The notes beneath the pieces are model-generated. The model searched no databases. It was not told the origin of the DNA and saw only the letters and a list, made by a program, of their open reading frames with translations. Both the position numbers and the translations under genes were made by a program. From Scatosoma sp045614565 (lineage in GTDB: Bacteria > Bacillota > Clostridia > Christensenellales > Borkfalkiaceae), in NCBI GenBank assembly GCA_045614565.1, contig JAZLDG010000095.1, positions 1 to 53,111 on the forward strand: a stretch of 53,111 nucleotides of DNA. Direction: 5' to 3'. Numbering within the stretch: position 1 is the stretch's first letter; each line of letters starts with the position of its first letter. Positions 43,205 through 51,701 of this stretch are shown here, piece after piece.

Positions 43205-43912
43205 ATGCCGAATATTATCGAATGTAGCAACTTAACGAAAAAATACGACGACATCGTAGCGTTGCGCAATTTGCATTTTTCCGTACCCGACAAAGGGGGA
43301 ATTATCGGCTTATTAGGGCCGAACGGTAGCGGCAAAACGACGCTGATCAAGCTTTTGACGGGCTTACTCACACCCACGGACGGCAGGGCGTATATCGCAG
43401 GGTATCCGATCGGCGTGGAAAGCAAAGCGATCGTATCCTATCTTTCGGACGCGCACGCCTTAAACAACGCGTACACAGTCACGCAGGAGCTGGATTATTT
43501 CGCCGATTTTTTCCAAGACTTCGATCGCGAAAAGGCGTTGAAAATGGTACGGGAGCTTGGCATTGACGAAAAACGCAAAGTCAAAGCCCTTTCCAAGGGT
43601 ACGAAAGAAAAGCTTGCGCTTATTTTAACGCTTTCCCGTTCGGCACGACTGTATATTTTAGACGAGCCGATTGCGGGCGTCGATCCCGCTGCGCGCGATT
43701 ACATATTACAAACGATTTTATCGCATAAAAACGAAAATTCCACGATTTTGATGTCCACGCACCTGATTTCCGAAATTGAACAGTATTTCGATCACGTACT
43801 TTTCTTAAAAGACGGCGAAGTGGTCTTGCACGGCAACGCGCAAGAAATTCGGGAGCGTGAAGGCAAGAGCATAGACGCTTTGTTTAGGGAGGTGTTCAAA
43901 TGGACGATTTGA
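43205..43912 (+). CDS. ABC transporter ATP-binding protein (YtrB-like), 235 aa
   Basis: A complete nucleotide-binding subunit: Walker A GPNGSGKT (38-45), signature LSKGTKE (129-135), Walker B LYILDEP (149-155) and the switch histidine in MSTHLISE. The LSKG form of the signature and the order of motifs match YtrB/EcsA-type exporters of small molecules or antimicrobial peptides. It pairs with the membrane protein encoded next, overlapping it by 13 bases. No GntR regulator, which often accompanies ytrB, is present. The pair sits as an insertion between ftsY and trmD. Confidence 0.88.
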   Translation: MPNIIECSNLTKKYDDIVALRNLHFSVPDKGGIIGLLGPNGSGKTTLIKLLTGLLTPTDGRAYIAGYPIGVESKAIVSYLSDAHALNNAYTVTQELDYFADFFQDFDREKALKMVRELGIDEKRKVKALSKGTKEKLALILTLSRSARLYILDEPIAGVDPAARDYILQTILSHKNENSTILMSTHLISEIEQYFDHVLFLKDGEVVLHGNAQEIREREGKSIDALFREVFKWTI

Positions 43913-44769
43913 CGATCGGTTTAGAACAAAAACGCCCTTTCCCCGATACCGACTATAAAAACGGCAACGTTAAAGCGATTCGGGGCAGAATGTTGAAAAA
44001 GCTTATGAAATACGAGCTGAAAGCCTTGTTTTCGGGGTTGTGGATTGCGCTCGCAATCCTTGCGGGTACGACGGCGTTGACTTGCGTACTTTTGGGCGTC
44101 AACGAAGTGCAATTTTTGACGCCAAGAGTAGACCCGTTCGACGTTTTGGGAATATATATGCTGTTTATAATGCTGTATATCTACTCGCTGGCGGCTTGCG
44201 TAATCGTACCCGTCGTAATGGCGGGAAGCCGATATTATAACAACTTTTTCAAAGACGAAGGCTACTTGACGTTCAGTATTCCCGCTACGGCGGAAGAACA
44301 TATCGCGGCAAAGCATTTGAGCGCGATTATCGCCACGCTCGTTGGCGGCGTATGCGCGTTTGTAAGTACGCTCGTCGTTTCTCTCGTTTCAGGCAGTGCA
44401 CCTATTTTCGGAGAAGTGCATATCGGCTTGCAGGGATTTTCCGCGGTAACGTATATTATCGAACAAATTCTAATAGCGGTTACGGGGCTTGTCGGTGTTT
44501 TTTGCGTGATCGGCGCAGGCGCGTGTTTTGCGCAAAAATTTGCTAAGCGCAAATCTTTCATTCTCCGTTTCGTGCTGTTTTACGTAATACTTACCGTCCT
44601 TTCTTCCCTTGTTTCGGTCATCGGTGGGTATGAAATGACCTTGTTTTTCGCTAGCGAACTGGGTTTGCATATCGGCTCGCTTTTGATTTTGCTTCTCATC
44701 GTCGGCGTAACGCTGTTTAGTCTTTGGTACGAACGCCGAACGCTGAAATATAAATTAAACTTGAAATAA
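43900..44769 (+). CDS. ABC transporter membrane subunit, 289 aa
   Basis: Six hydrophobic segments are visible, the first in LWIALAILAGTTALTCVLLG and a pair near the C-terminus (ILRFVLFYVILTVLSSLVSV; IGSLLILLLIVGVTLFSLWY). The chosen start has GGAGGT six bases upstream. This adds a polar N-terminus of about 30 residues (MDDLTIGLEQKRPFPDTDYK...) ahead of the MLKKLMKYELKALF sequence with which related permeases usually begin, so a second start at 43990 is possible. The substrate is unknown. Confidence 0.8.
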   Translation: MDDLTIGLEQKRPFPDTDYKNGNVKAIRGRMLKKLMKYELKALFSGLWIALAILAGTTALTCVLLGVNEVQFLTPRVDPFDVLGIYMLFIMLYIYSLAACVIVPVVMAGSRYYNNFFKDEGYLTFSIPATAEEHIAAKHLSAIIATLVGGVCAFVSTLVVSLVSGSAPIFGEVHIGLQGFSAVTYIIEQILIAVTGLVGVFCVIGAGACFAQKFAKRKSFILRFVLFYVILTVLSSLVSVIGGYEMTLFFASELGLHIGSLLILLLIVGVTLFSLWYERRTLKYKLNLK

Positions 44770-44770
44770 T

Positions 44771-45436
44771 ATGAAAATCGATATTTTAACCTTATTTCCC
44801 GAAATGTTTTCGGCAATGCAAGAGAGTATTTTAGGTCGGGCGCAACGGGATAACAAAATACAAATCAATATCGTGAATTTACGCGATTACACGGAAGATA
44901 AGCACTTGAAATGCGACGATTATCCCTTTGGCGGCGGTGCGGGAATGGTAATGATGCCCCAGCCGATCGGGAGCGCGATCGACGCGCTTGATCCCGAACA
45001 TAAGGCGTGGCGTATTTATACTTCGCCCAAGGGCGAAGTTTTCCGTCAGCAAAAGGTGTTCGAGCTTTTAGAGCGTGAGCATTTGATTATTTTATGCGGA
45101 CACTACGAAGGGGTGGATCAACGGGCAATCGATTTGTTTATCGACGAAGAAATTTCTATCGGCGATTACGTTTTAACGGGCGGGGAATTGCCCGCAATGG
45201 TCATTGCCGATTGCGTTTCCCGTTACGTAGACGGTGTGATTAGCGCGTCGTCACTCGTGGACGAGAGCTTTTCGGAAAATTTGCTCGAATATCCGCAGTA
45301 CACCCGTCCGCAAGAATATAGGGGACTTTGCGTACCCGAAGTTTTAAGGAGCGGCGACCACGCGAGGGTGGACGCTTGGCGAAGAGCGCAGGCGTTAGAG
45401 CTTACCAAAAAACGCCGTCCCGATTTATTAAAATAA
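44771..45436 (+). CDS. trmD: tRNA (guanine-37-N1)-methyltransferase TrmD, 221 aa
   Basis: Methylates G37 next to the anticodon to prevent frameshifting. The knotted SPOUT fold is recognised by IDILTLFPEMF, LKCDDYPFGGGAGMVMMPQP, LCGHYEGVDQRAID and SIGDYVLTGGELPAMVI. It is slightly short (usual length about 240-250) because the C-terminal domain ends soon after KKRRPDL. The common neighbours rpsP, rimM and rplS are missing. One base separates it from the ABC permease gene. Confidence 0.96.
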   Translation: MKIDILTLFPEMFSAMQESILGRAQRDNKIQINIVNLRDYTEDKHLKCDDYPFGGGAGMVMMPQPIGSAIDALDPEHKAWRIYTSPKGEVFRQQKVFELLEREHLIILCGHYEGVDQRAIDLFIDEEISIGDYVLTGGELPAMVIADCVSRYVDGVISASSLVDESFSENLLEYPQYTRPQEYRGLCVPEVLRSGDHARVDAWRRAQALELTKKRRPDLLK

Positions 45437-45460
45437 TTATTCGCATACAGGAACGAGAAA

Positions 45461-46321
45461 ATGAAAAATATACAATGGTTTCCGGGGCATATGACGCGCG
45501 CTATGCGCGATATGGAAGCAAAGCGTGATCTTTGCGACGGCGTTATTTGCGTTTTAGACGCACGCGCGCCCATTGCTACGGTCAATAAAAACTTAAAAAA
45601 AATATTCGGCGAAAAACCCGTTTTGTTCGTGCTTAATAAAGCCGACTTGTCCGACGCAACCAAGACGGACGGATTTTTGAAATTGTTTGAAGCCAAGGGC
45701 AGGTATTGCGTGAAATGCGATTCCACCAACCCTTCGTCCAAGCGTATACTTTTGCAAAAACTGAATACAATTACCGAAGAAAAACGCGCGCGCGCCGAAG
45801 CCAAGGGCTTGAATAAGACTTTCCGATTTATGGTCGCGGGGATACCGAATACGGGCAAAAGCACGCTCGTGAATTTAATCAGCGGTCAAAAACGCGCGAA
45901 AACGGGAGATAAAGCGGGCGTTACGCGCGACGTGCGATGGCTGCGCTGCGGCGCGTTCGATTTGTTGGATACCCCCGGCACGATGCCCCCGTCCTTTGAC
46001 GATCAACACCACGCGCGTCACCTTGCCTATATCGGCAGTATTAACGACGATATTTTGGATATGGACGATATCGCGTTGGAGCTTTTGGGCGAGCTTGCAA
46101 CGCTGTACCCGCAGTACCTTACCGAGCGTTACGGGATAACCGATTACAGTGAAAAGCTTAAAATGTACGAAGCACTTTGCAAACGTCGCGGCTTTATTTT
46201 GCGGGGCGGAGAATTTGACTACGAACGGGGCGCGAAAGCCTTGATCGACGATTTTCGCAAAGGGCGCGTAGGAAAAATCGGGCTGGAAAATCCCGCCGAT
46301 TATAAGGATTACGAATTATGA
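45461..46321 (+). CDS. rbgA: Ribosome biogenesis GTPase RbgA (YlqF), 286 aa
   Basis: A circularly permuted GTPase needed for late 50S assembly. It begins QWFPGHMTRAMRDM; the G4 motif NKAD (59-62) comes before G1 GIPNTGKS (127-134) and G3 DTPG, the permuted order typical of YlqF. It overlaps rnhB by four bases. It has the usual position between trmD and rnhB, with rplS missing. Confidence 0.96.
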   Translation: MKNIQWFPGHMTRAMRDMEAKRDLCDGVICVLDARAPIATVNKNLKKIFGEKPVLFVLNKADLSDATKTDGFLKLFEAKGRYCVKCDSTNPSSKRILLQKLNTITEEKRARAEAKGLNKTFRFMVAGIPNTGKSTLVNLISGQKRAKTGDKAGVTRDVRWLRCGAFDLLDTPGTMPPSFDDQHHARHLAYIGSINDDILDMDDIALELLGELATLYPQYLTERYGITDYSEKLKMYEALCKRRGFILRGGEFDYERGAKALIDDFRKGRVGKIGLENPADYKDYEL

Positions 46322-46938
46322 AAAAAGTTTGGAACGCCGAAGAAAAATTAGCGTATGAACGCGCTTTCCAGGCAAAGGGTTGCCGCTTGATAGCGGGGGT
46401 AGACGAAGTGGGGCGCGGACCGCTTGCAGGACCTGTCGTTTGCGCGGCGGTGATTATGCCGTTTGACGAAGAAAATCTGGTCGTAGGCGTAGACGATAGC
46501 AAAAAATTATCCGAGAAAAAACGCGAAATGCTCGCGGAAGAAATTAAAAAACGCGCGCTTTGTTATACGATTGTGGAAATCGACGAAAAGACGATTGACG
46601 AAATCAATATTTTAGAAGCGACGAAGCTTGGAATGAAACGCGCAATCGAAAGCCTTGCCGTTACGCCCGACGGCGTTTTAACCGACGGGAATATGACGAT
46701 CGATATTTCGTTGAAACAGCAAAGCGTCGTGCACGGCGACGCGCTTTCCTATTCTATCGGTGCGGCGAGTATCGTTGCCAAGGTATACCGTGACCGTTTA
46801 ATGGACGAATACGCGAAAAGCTATCCCGCGTACGGCTTTGATAAAAACAAAGGCTACGGCACGGCGGCGCATATCAACGCGATTAAGGAGCAAGGCTTAT
46901 GTCCCATTCACCGCAGGACGTTCACAAAAAAGTTTTAG
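46318..46938 (+). CDS. rnhB: Ribonuclease HII, 206 aa
   Basis: Removes RNA from RNA-DNA hybrids. The catalytic D29-E30 in GVDEVGRGPLAGPVVCAA, later DGNMTIDI and SIGAASIVAKVYRDRLM are present, and the protein ends with the HRRTF motif. The end overlaps yraN by 40 bases in another frame. Confidence 0.97.
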   Translation: MKKVWNAEEKLAYERAFQAKGCRLIAGVDEVGRGPLAGPVVCAAVIMPFDEENLVVGVDDSKKLSEKKREMLAEEIKKRALCYTIVEIDEKTIDEINILEATKLGMKRAIESLAVTPDGVLTDGNMTIDISLKQQSVVHGDALSYSIGAASIVAKVYRDRLMDEYAKSYPAYGFDKNKGYGTAAHINAIKEQGLCPIHRRTFTKKF

Positions 46939-47258
46939 GCAAAAAGGGCGAACGGCTTGTCGAAAAGTATTTGAAAGCCAAGGGCTGTGCAATTTTGAAA
47001 CGCAATTATAAAACGCCGTTCGGCGAAGCGGATTTAATCGTCAAGGACGGCGACGAAATCGTGTTTGTGGAAGTGAAAACGCGTTTAACCGACGCGTACG
47101 GCTCGCCCGCAGAAGCGGTCGGCAAAATCAAAAAGGAACGCTATTATAAGATTGCCGCCTATTACGGCAAGGCGACGGGGGAAGAACCTAACGCCCGTTT
47201 CGACGTTGCGGAAGTGTATGGCAATGATAAAATAGAATACATAAAAAACGCGTTTTGA
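46899..47258 (+). CDS. yraN: UPF0102 (YraN) nuclease-fold protein, 119 aa
   Basis: A small Holliday-junction-resolvase-like fold: KKGERLVEKYLKAKGCAIL, then FGEADLIVKDGDEIVFVEVK with the D...ExK metal-site pattern. Function in the cell is not known. The start overlaps rnhB by 40 bases; a later start at about 46932-46950 would remove the overlap but lose the preceding helix. Its stop codon lies within the terminator hairpin that ends the long operon. Confidence 0.9.
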   Translation: MSHSPQDVHKKVLGKKGERLVEKYLKAKGCAILKRNYKTPFGEADLIVKDGDEIVFVEVKTRLTDAYGSPAEAVGKIKKERYYKIAAYYGKATGEEPNARFDVAEVYGNDKIEYIKNAF

Positions 47259-47276
47259 AAAACGCGTTTTTTCGCA
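47243..47276 (+). terminator. Terminator of the asnS-yraN run
   Basis: AAAAACGCG and CGCGTTTTT pair around a short loop; the yraN stop lies in the loop. T-rich DNA follows. Confidence 0.8.
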
Positions 47277-47303
47277 TTTTTGCAAATTTTTATCAAAGTG
47301 GCT

Positions 47304-47328
47304 CAATCCCTTGAAAATAAAGGGATTG
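47304..47328. repeat. Hairpin CAATCCCTT/AAGGGATTG, first copy
   Basis: A 9-bp stem around GAAAATA. The same stem sequence is used, lengthened, in the hairpin at 47394-47426 about 90 bases downstream. It lacks a T-run. Confidence 0.6.
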
Positions 47329-47386
47329 CGACAATAAAAATGTTTTTTTTACAAAAGCCGTTTTTATTTTTTCACAAAAATCGTGT

Positions 47387-47392
47387 TATAAT
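47387..47392 (+). promoter_or_regulatory. -10 box before spoIIGA
   Basis: TATAAT with no good -35 at normal spacing, which would fit an activated promoter such as the Spo0A-dependent ones known for spoIIGA. Transcription would begin near 47399, inside the 5' arm of the following hairpin. Confidence 0.5.
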
Positions 47393-47393
47393 A

Positions 47394-47433
47394 CGCTCAA
47401 TCCCTTATAAATAAAGGGATTGAGCGTTTTTTT
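47394..47433 (+). terminator. Terminator-like hairpin abutting the spoIIGA start
   Basis: CGCTCAATCCCTT (47394-47406) pairs perfectly with AAGGGATTGAGCG (47414-47426) around a 7-base loop, and seven T residues (47427-47433) run straight into the ATG at 47434. It has every feature of an intrinsic terminator. The only purine-rich ribosome site, AAAGGG, is inside its 3' arm. Confidence 0.75.
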
Positions 47434-48216
47434 ATGGTCGTTTACGTCGAGTATGCTTTCCTTGAAAATTTCCTATTGGACGGGTCGCTTCTATGGCTTT
47501 CTTTGCTTGCTTCCAAAACGCCCGTCCGCGTCAAAAACCTGCTTTTTTCCGCGGCAATCGGCGGCGTATTCGCCGTCGTTTATCCCCTGCTTGCCCTGCC
47601 TGATTTGCTAGGACAAACGCTGAAAATTGCCGTGGGCTTTTTGCTGTGCTTTCTCGTTGCGGGGCGCGTAAAAAGCAAAAAAGAGTGGGGCAGGTATGCG
47701 TTTATTTGCGTTTGCTTCTTTGCGCTTACTTTCGTTTTTGCAGGCGCGATAACGGCAGTGGGCGCGACGGGCGCGTGGGTTTGGCTCGCATTTATCGTGT
47801 TGGGCGTAAATACCCTGCTTTTGGTGAAAAAATTATACGAGAAACGGGCGCGAGATCGGTATATTTACGATTGTGAAATCGCTTACAACGAAAAGCGTAT
47901 CAAGGTTTTAGGCTTTTACGACAGCGGGAATTTCGCCCGCTTTCAAAATATCCCCGTTTGCTTCGTTTCGCCCGATATTATTTTCGACCTTTTTCAAGAC
48001 GTGGCTATGGGGGAAGATAGCGGGCAGGTATGCGCTGAAATGGCGGTAACGACGGTAAACGGCGAGAAAAGAGTTCGGCTTTACAGGGGGGAGCTGAAAA
48101 TCGTCGAGCATAAAAATATTTTCATTAAACGGGTATATTTCGCGCCTACGGTGAATATGTTATCACGTGGGTATAAGCTGTTATTAAATTCCCGCGTTTT
48201 TGAAGATGAGAACTAG
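47434..48216 (+). CDS. spoIIGA: Sporulation sigma-E factor-processing peptidase SpoIIGA, 260 aa
   Basis: The membrane aspartic protease that activates pro-sigma-E in the mother cell. The N-terminal half has about five hydrophobic spans, starting MVVYVEYAFLENFLLDGSLL, and the soluble C-terminal half carries the catalytic GFYDSGNFARF (D163). The start is set by the family N-terminus, although no free ribosome site precedes it. It is 11 bp from sigE, the normal pairing. This is strong evidence that the organism, or a recent ancestor, forms endospores. Confidence 0.93.
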   Translation: MVVYVEYAFLENFLLDGSLLWLSLLASKTPVRVKNLLFSAAIGGVFAVVYPLLALPDLLGQTLKIAVGFLLCFLVAGRVKSKKEWGRYAFICVCFFALTFVFAGAITAVGATGAWVWLAFIVLGVNTLLLVKKLYEKRARDRYIYDCEIAYNEKRIKVLGFYDSGNFARFQNIPVCFVSPDIIFDLFQDVAMGEDSGQVCAEMAVTTVNGEKRVRLYRGELKIVEHKNIFIKRVYFAPTVNMLSRGYKLLLNSRVFEDEN

Positions 48217-48227
48217 GAGCATAGGTT

Positions 48228-48953
48228 ATGAATTTCACAGAAGTTTTACAAATATTCTTGCAAAAAATCAATTTTTTAGAAGCCAAAAACACGGTAGATT
48301 ACGTTTGCGGGAACGGCGAAGCGTTGCCCCTGCCTTTGTCCGCCGAAGAAGAGTGTGAAACGCTCCGCGTGATGGCGGAAGGGGAAGAACGAGAACGCGA
48401 ACGGGCAAAATCGGAGCTTATTCAGCGCAATTTACGGCTCGTTGTGTATATAGCCCGCAAATTTGACAATACGGGCGTGGAAAACGACGATCTTATTTCC
48501 ATCGGCACGATCGGGCTGATTAAAGCGATCAACTCGTTCAAGGCGGACAAGAATATTAAGCTCGCGACTTATGCTTCGCGGTGTATTGAAAACGAAATTT
48601 TGATGTATTTGCGCCGTTCCGCACGGTTAAAAAGCGAAGTTTCTTTCGATGAGCCGCTCAATACCGATTTTGAAGGGAATGAATTGCTTTTGTCCGACGT
48701 TTTGGGTACTTCCGCGGATAGCGTGTACGGGGATATCGAATCCAACGCCGAGAAAGAACAACTCAAAGAAGCCTTGAAAAAGCTCAACGAACGGGAACGG
48801 AAAATTATGTTTTTGCGCTTTGGTTTGGGCGGTGCGGAAGAAATGACGCAAAAGGACGTTGCCGACCTTTTGGGAATTTCCCAAAGCTATATATCCCGTT
48901 TGGAAAAGAAGATTATACAACGCTTGAAAAAAGAAATTGCCAAAATGGAATGA
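48228..48953 (+). CDS. sigE: Sporulation RNA polymerase sigma-E factor, 241 aa
   Basis: A sigma-70-type factor with region 2 (LIQRNLRLVVYIARKFDNTG, DLISIGTIGLIKAINSFK) and region 4 (RERKIMFLRFGLGG... then DVADLLGISQSYISRLEKK). The first 35 or so residues, ending at GEALPLPLS, correspond to the pro-sequence removed by SpoIIGA. The GEALP block is a sigma-E hallmark that separates it from sigma-K, sigma-F and sigma-G. An AGGAG site lies upstream. Confidence 0.95.
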   Translation: MNFTEVLQIFLQKINFLEAKNTVDYVCGNGEALPLPLSAEEECETLRVMAEGEERERERAKSELIQRNLRLVVYIARKFDNTGVENDDLISIGTIGLIKAINSFKADKNIKLATYASRCIENEILMYLRRSARLKSEVSFDEPLNTDFEGNELLLSDVLGTSADSVYGDIESNAEKEQLKEALKKLNERERKIMFLRFGLGGAEEMTQKDVADLLGISQSYISRLEKKIIQRLKKEIAKME

Positions 48954-48956
48954 GCT

Positions 48957-48985
48957 TTTCCCCGACTTTTGTCGGGGATTTTGAT
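48957..48985 (+). terminator. Terminator after sigE
   Basis: CCCCGAC and GTCGGGG pair around TTTT and are followed by ATTTTGATT. Confidence 0.7.
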
Positions 48986-49042
48986 TGTACAAGTATATTC
49001 ACAAGCCGTTGCGCATAAAATACCACAAAGGAGAAAACGATT

Positions 49043-50497
49043 ATGAGAAAGTTTATTTGCTTGCTTTTGGCGGTTATCGTGGGGTTGGGGGCGTTCGCCG
49101 TATTAAGCGGTTGTGAAAAAACACGGGAAGTGACCACCAAGTACGAGATTACCGCGGAATACGTGCCTGAAACGGGTACGCTTCGCGGGGCGAACAAGGT
49201 TACCTTTGAAAATCCGACGGACAACGAACTTTCGGTATTGAAATTTCAATTATACCCCAACGCGTATAGAAAGGACGCTTTGTACCGTCCCGTTTCCAAG
49301 GCTTGCGAAAACGCCGCGTATTACGCGGGCGAAAGCTACGGGGAAATGGTCGTGTCGTCCGTCAACGGCGCGAAAAACTGGGAAATTATGGGCGAAGACG
49401 AAAATATTTTATACGTGTACTTGGAGCGTTCGCTTTTCCCCGAAGAACGGGTGGTTTTGGATATCGGGTTTATGGTAAAGCTCGCAAAGGTTTCGCACCG
49501 TACGGGTATTACCGAGCATACCGTCAATCTTGGTAACTTTTTCCCTATTTTATGCGGGATTGAAAACGGCGCGTTTTACGAAAGCGTGTATTATTCGGAC
49601 GGCGATCCCTTTTTGAGCGATTGCGCCGATTATACGGTGACTTTGAAAACGCCCAAGGAATACGAAGTCGCTTCGTCGGGTATGGCGGTGAGCGAACGGG
49701 TTTTAGAAAGCAAGCAAGAACATACGATGACGGCGGAGAGCGTGCGGGATTTTGCAATTGTGCTGGCCAAAAATTTCCAAACGGTAAGCCGTGAAGTCAA
49801 CGGGAAAAACTTGCTGTATTATTATTTTGACGATAAAAACGCGGAAGAAACGTTGGATATTGCTGCGGATTCGTTTGCGTATTACGAAAACACGTTCGGT
49901 GCGTATCCGTACGGGCAGTATACGGTCGTGCAAACGGGGTTTTGCCACGGGGGAATGGAATATCCCGCGCTGTCGATGATTTCCCATTCGCTGACGGCGG
50001 AAGAAAAGGTCAGAGTGATCGCGCACGAAACGGCGCATCAATGGTGGTACGCGGTTGTGGGAAGCAATCAAATTGAAAACGCTTGGCAGGACGAAGGGCT
50101 TGCCGAATATTCCGCGCTCACCTTTTTTGAAAGCTGTGAAAAATACGGTGTGCAACGCGAAAAGGCGGTGATGGACGCGCTCAAAGAGTACCGCTCCTAT
50201 TACGACGTATACGGAAGTGTTTTGGGCAGAACGGATACCAAAATGACAAGGCATTTGAAAGACTATTTAAGCGATTACGAATATAAATGCTTGGCGTACG
50301 ATAAAGCGGTCGTGATGTTCGATACGCTGCGTAAAAGCGTGGGCGATCATAAATTTTTCGCGGGCTTGAAGAAATATTATCAAGAACAAGCGTTTTCTCG
50401 CGCGAGTGTGGGCGATTTAATCGGCGCGTTTGAGAAAACGGGTTCGGACGTGAGCGGATTTTTTGACAGTTTTTTAGAAGGAAAAGCGATTTTATAG
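49043..50497 (+). CDS. M1-family metallopeptidase, predicted lipoprotein, 484 aa
   Basis: The N-terminus is a lipoprotein signal with lipobox LSGC (C24), so the enzyme is anchored outside the membrane. The gluzincin zinc site is HETAH (H328, H332) with the third ligand E351 in DEGLAEY, exact M1 spacing. The GxMEN-type substrate motif is represented by GGMEYPALSM. It is shorter than full aminopeptidases (about 850 aa), lacking the large C-terminal domain, as in other secreted Clostridia forms. It has its own ribosome site and stands alone. Confidence 0.9.
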   Translation: MRKFICLLLAVIVGLGAFAVLSGCEKTREVTTKYEITAEYVPETGTLRGANKVTFENPTDNELSVLKFQLYPNAYRKDALYRPVSKACENAAYYAGESYGEMVVSSVNGAKNWEIMGEDENILYVYLERSLFPEERVVLDIGFMVKLAKVSHRTGITEHTVNLGNFFPILCGIENGAFYESVYYSDGDPFLSDCADYTVTLKTPKEYEVASSGMAVSERVLESKQEHTMTAESVRDFAIVLAKNFQTVSREVNGKNLLYYYFDDKNAEETLDIAADSFAYYENTFGAYPYGQYTVVQTGFCHGGMEYPALSMISHSLTAEEKVRVIAHETAHQWWYAVVGSNQIENAWQDEGLAEYSALTFFESCEKYGVQREKAVMDALKEYRSYYDVYGSVLGRTDTKMTRHLKDYLSDYEYKCLAYDKAVVMFDTLRKSVGDHKFFAGLKKYYQEQAFSRASVGDLIGAFEKTGSDVSGFFDSFLEGKAIL

Positions 50498-50565
50498 GAA
50501 AAATCGTTTGCCAAAACTGCGTTTTAAGGGTATAATAGGAATAGAAATATAGGACGGAAGAAAAA

Positions 50566-50763
50566 ATGCCCTTTTTACAGTATAAATGCACCAAGTGCGG
50601 TAAAAAATTCGACGAGCTTGTGAAATCCTATCTCGACGAAGTCAAATGCCCCGATTGCCACGGCGAAACGGTACGCGATTACGCGGGGGATATGTATTCG
50701 GCGACGGGAAAGCAATCTAAAAAATGCTCGGGAAATTGTAAAACTTGTGGCGGTTGTAGATAA
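50566..50763 (+). CDS. FmdB-family zinc-ribbon protein, 65 aa
   Basis: The FmdB pattern is LQYKCTKCGKKFDELVK, then VKCPDCHGETVRD: two CxxC pairs about 22 residues apart, binding zinc. The tail (KKCSGNCKTCGGC) adds further cysteines, also frequent in this family. The role is unknown; a regulatory function was proposed for the founding member. It has its own AT-rich promoter region (TATAAT-like at about 50530) and a terminator. Confidence 0.88.
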   Translation: MPFLQYKCTKCGKKFDELVKSYLDEVKCPDCHGETVRDYAGDMYSATGKQSKKCSGNCKTCGGCR

Positions 50764-50765
50764 CA

Positions 50766-50803
50766 AAATTACGCGGAATTTATGCAAATTCCGCGTAATT
50801 TAC
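50766..50803. terminator. Bidirectional terminator
   Basis: AAATTACGCGGAATT and AATTCCGCGTAATTT pair around a short loop, between convergent genes. Confidence 0.85.
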
Positions 50804-50838
50804 GTTTTACGTTGGGTTGAACGACGAAACGGCTTTAC

Positions 50839-51576
50839 TCAAATACGGTAAAAGGTTGTTCCGTTGTCGGTGGTAAACCAGCTATTGTTGAATTGATCTT
50901 TGTATTCGTCAGCGTTATGCGTGAGATTGCGCTGATGATAGGTCAACGTATACTCTCTACCGCCGTCGTTTACCGTATACGCGTTTCTCGTCGGCGTATC
51001 GCCTATGCCTACGGCTTTGGAAAACTTCAAAAAGCCTTTCATTAACGCAAAAACGAGCAAGCCTAAAACTGCGATTAAAATGACAATCGCGAGTGCGAAC
51101 GAAAGGAAAGGAACGATGACGGAAAGCAAGATTGCTAAAATTTCGTGAAGTTTTTTACCTGATTTACAAAGCATTAAAAACAGCACGAAATAGCATAACT
51201 GTCCCGTAAAGACGGCAAGGATACACGTTGCGACGGGATCAACGCCGAAAACGCCGAGCGAGCTTGACAAGCGTTCCTTTGCGCTGATCGCGACGATAAT
51301 ATACACGATATCCATTACGACACAAGCAAGCGCGGAAATCCAAAGACAACGCACTTTTTTTGCGGAGTTTACGCTGCAGCTGAACGCATAATAAAATCCA
51401 AGCGCGGGGAAAAGACAAACGAAGCAAAGCCACATTAGCATATTATCCGCCGTTTCCGCGTTGTCGAACGCAAAAGCGAGAAAGCCGATTAAGTTAAACA
51501 GCGTTAAAACGGAAAATACAACCGTTGCAATGACGGCAAGCGGCGTTAAAGTTTTTGTTTTTTGGTTCGTATTCAT
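50839..51576 (-). CDS. Membrane protein of unknown function with C-terminal soluble tail, 245 aa
   Basis: I do not recognise this protein. It has about six hydrophobic spans between residues 10 and 180 (first in LAVIATVVFSVLTLFNLIGF, last in LAIVILIAVLGLLVFALM), then a polar tail of about 60 residues with NDGGREYTLTYHQRNLTHN. A clear AGGAGA site precedes the ATG. It is divergent from an XRE regulator, and three dyad operators lie between them, one exactly inside its promoter spacer. It is therefore very likely repressed by that regulator. An envelope-stress or signalling role is possible but unproven. Confidence 0.75.
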   Translation of the reverse strand: MNTNQKTKTLTPLAVIATVVFSVLTLFNLIGFLAFAFDNAETADNMLMWLCFVCLFPALGFYYAFSCSVNSAKKVRCLWISALACVVMDIVYIIVAISAKERLSSSLGVFGVDPVATCILAVFTGQLCYFVLFLMLCKSGKKLHEILAILLSVIVPFLSFALAIVILIAVLGLLVFALMKGFLKFSKAVGIGDTPTRNAYTVNDGGREYTLTYHQRNLTHNADEYKDQFNNSWFTTDNGTTFYRI

Positions 51577-51601
51577 AAAATTCTCCTAAAAATATGTAAT
51601 T

Positions 51602-51674
51602 ATACGTAAAACGTATATTTATTTTATCATACGGAAAACGTATAAGTCAAGCATTTTTTATTCGGAAAGCGTAT
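51602..51674. promoter_or_regulatory. Three ATACG-N5-CGTAT operators between divergent genes
   Basis: ATACGTAAAACGTAT (51602-51616), ATACGGAAAACGTAT (51629-51643) and ATTCGGAAAGCGTAT (51660-51674) share a dyad with half-site ATACG. The second fills the spacer of the minus-strand promoter TTGACT (51645-51650) / TAAAAT (51621-51626, 18-bp spacer); the first covers its start site. A further TATACG half-site is at about 51681. Binding would block transcription of the membrane-protein gene and probably of the regulator. Confidence 0.8.
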
Positions 51675-51701
51675 ATTATTTATACGTGGGGTGAGTAAAA
51701 A

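Noticed and set aside
46899..46938. Frameshift joining rnhB and yraN
   Set aside because: Both proteins are complete with their normal ends; a 40-base overlap in different frames is acceptable.
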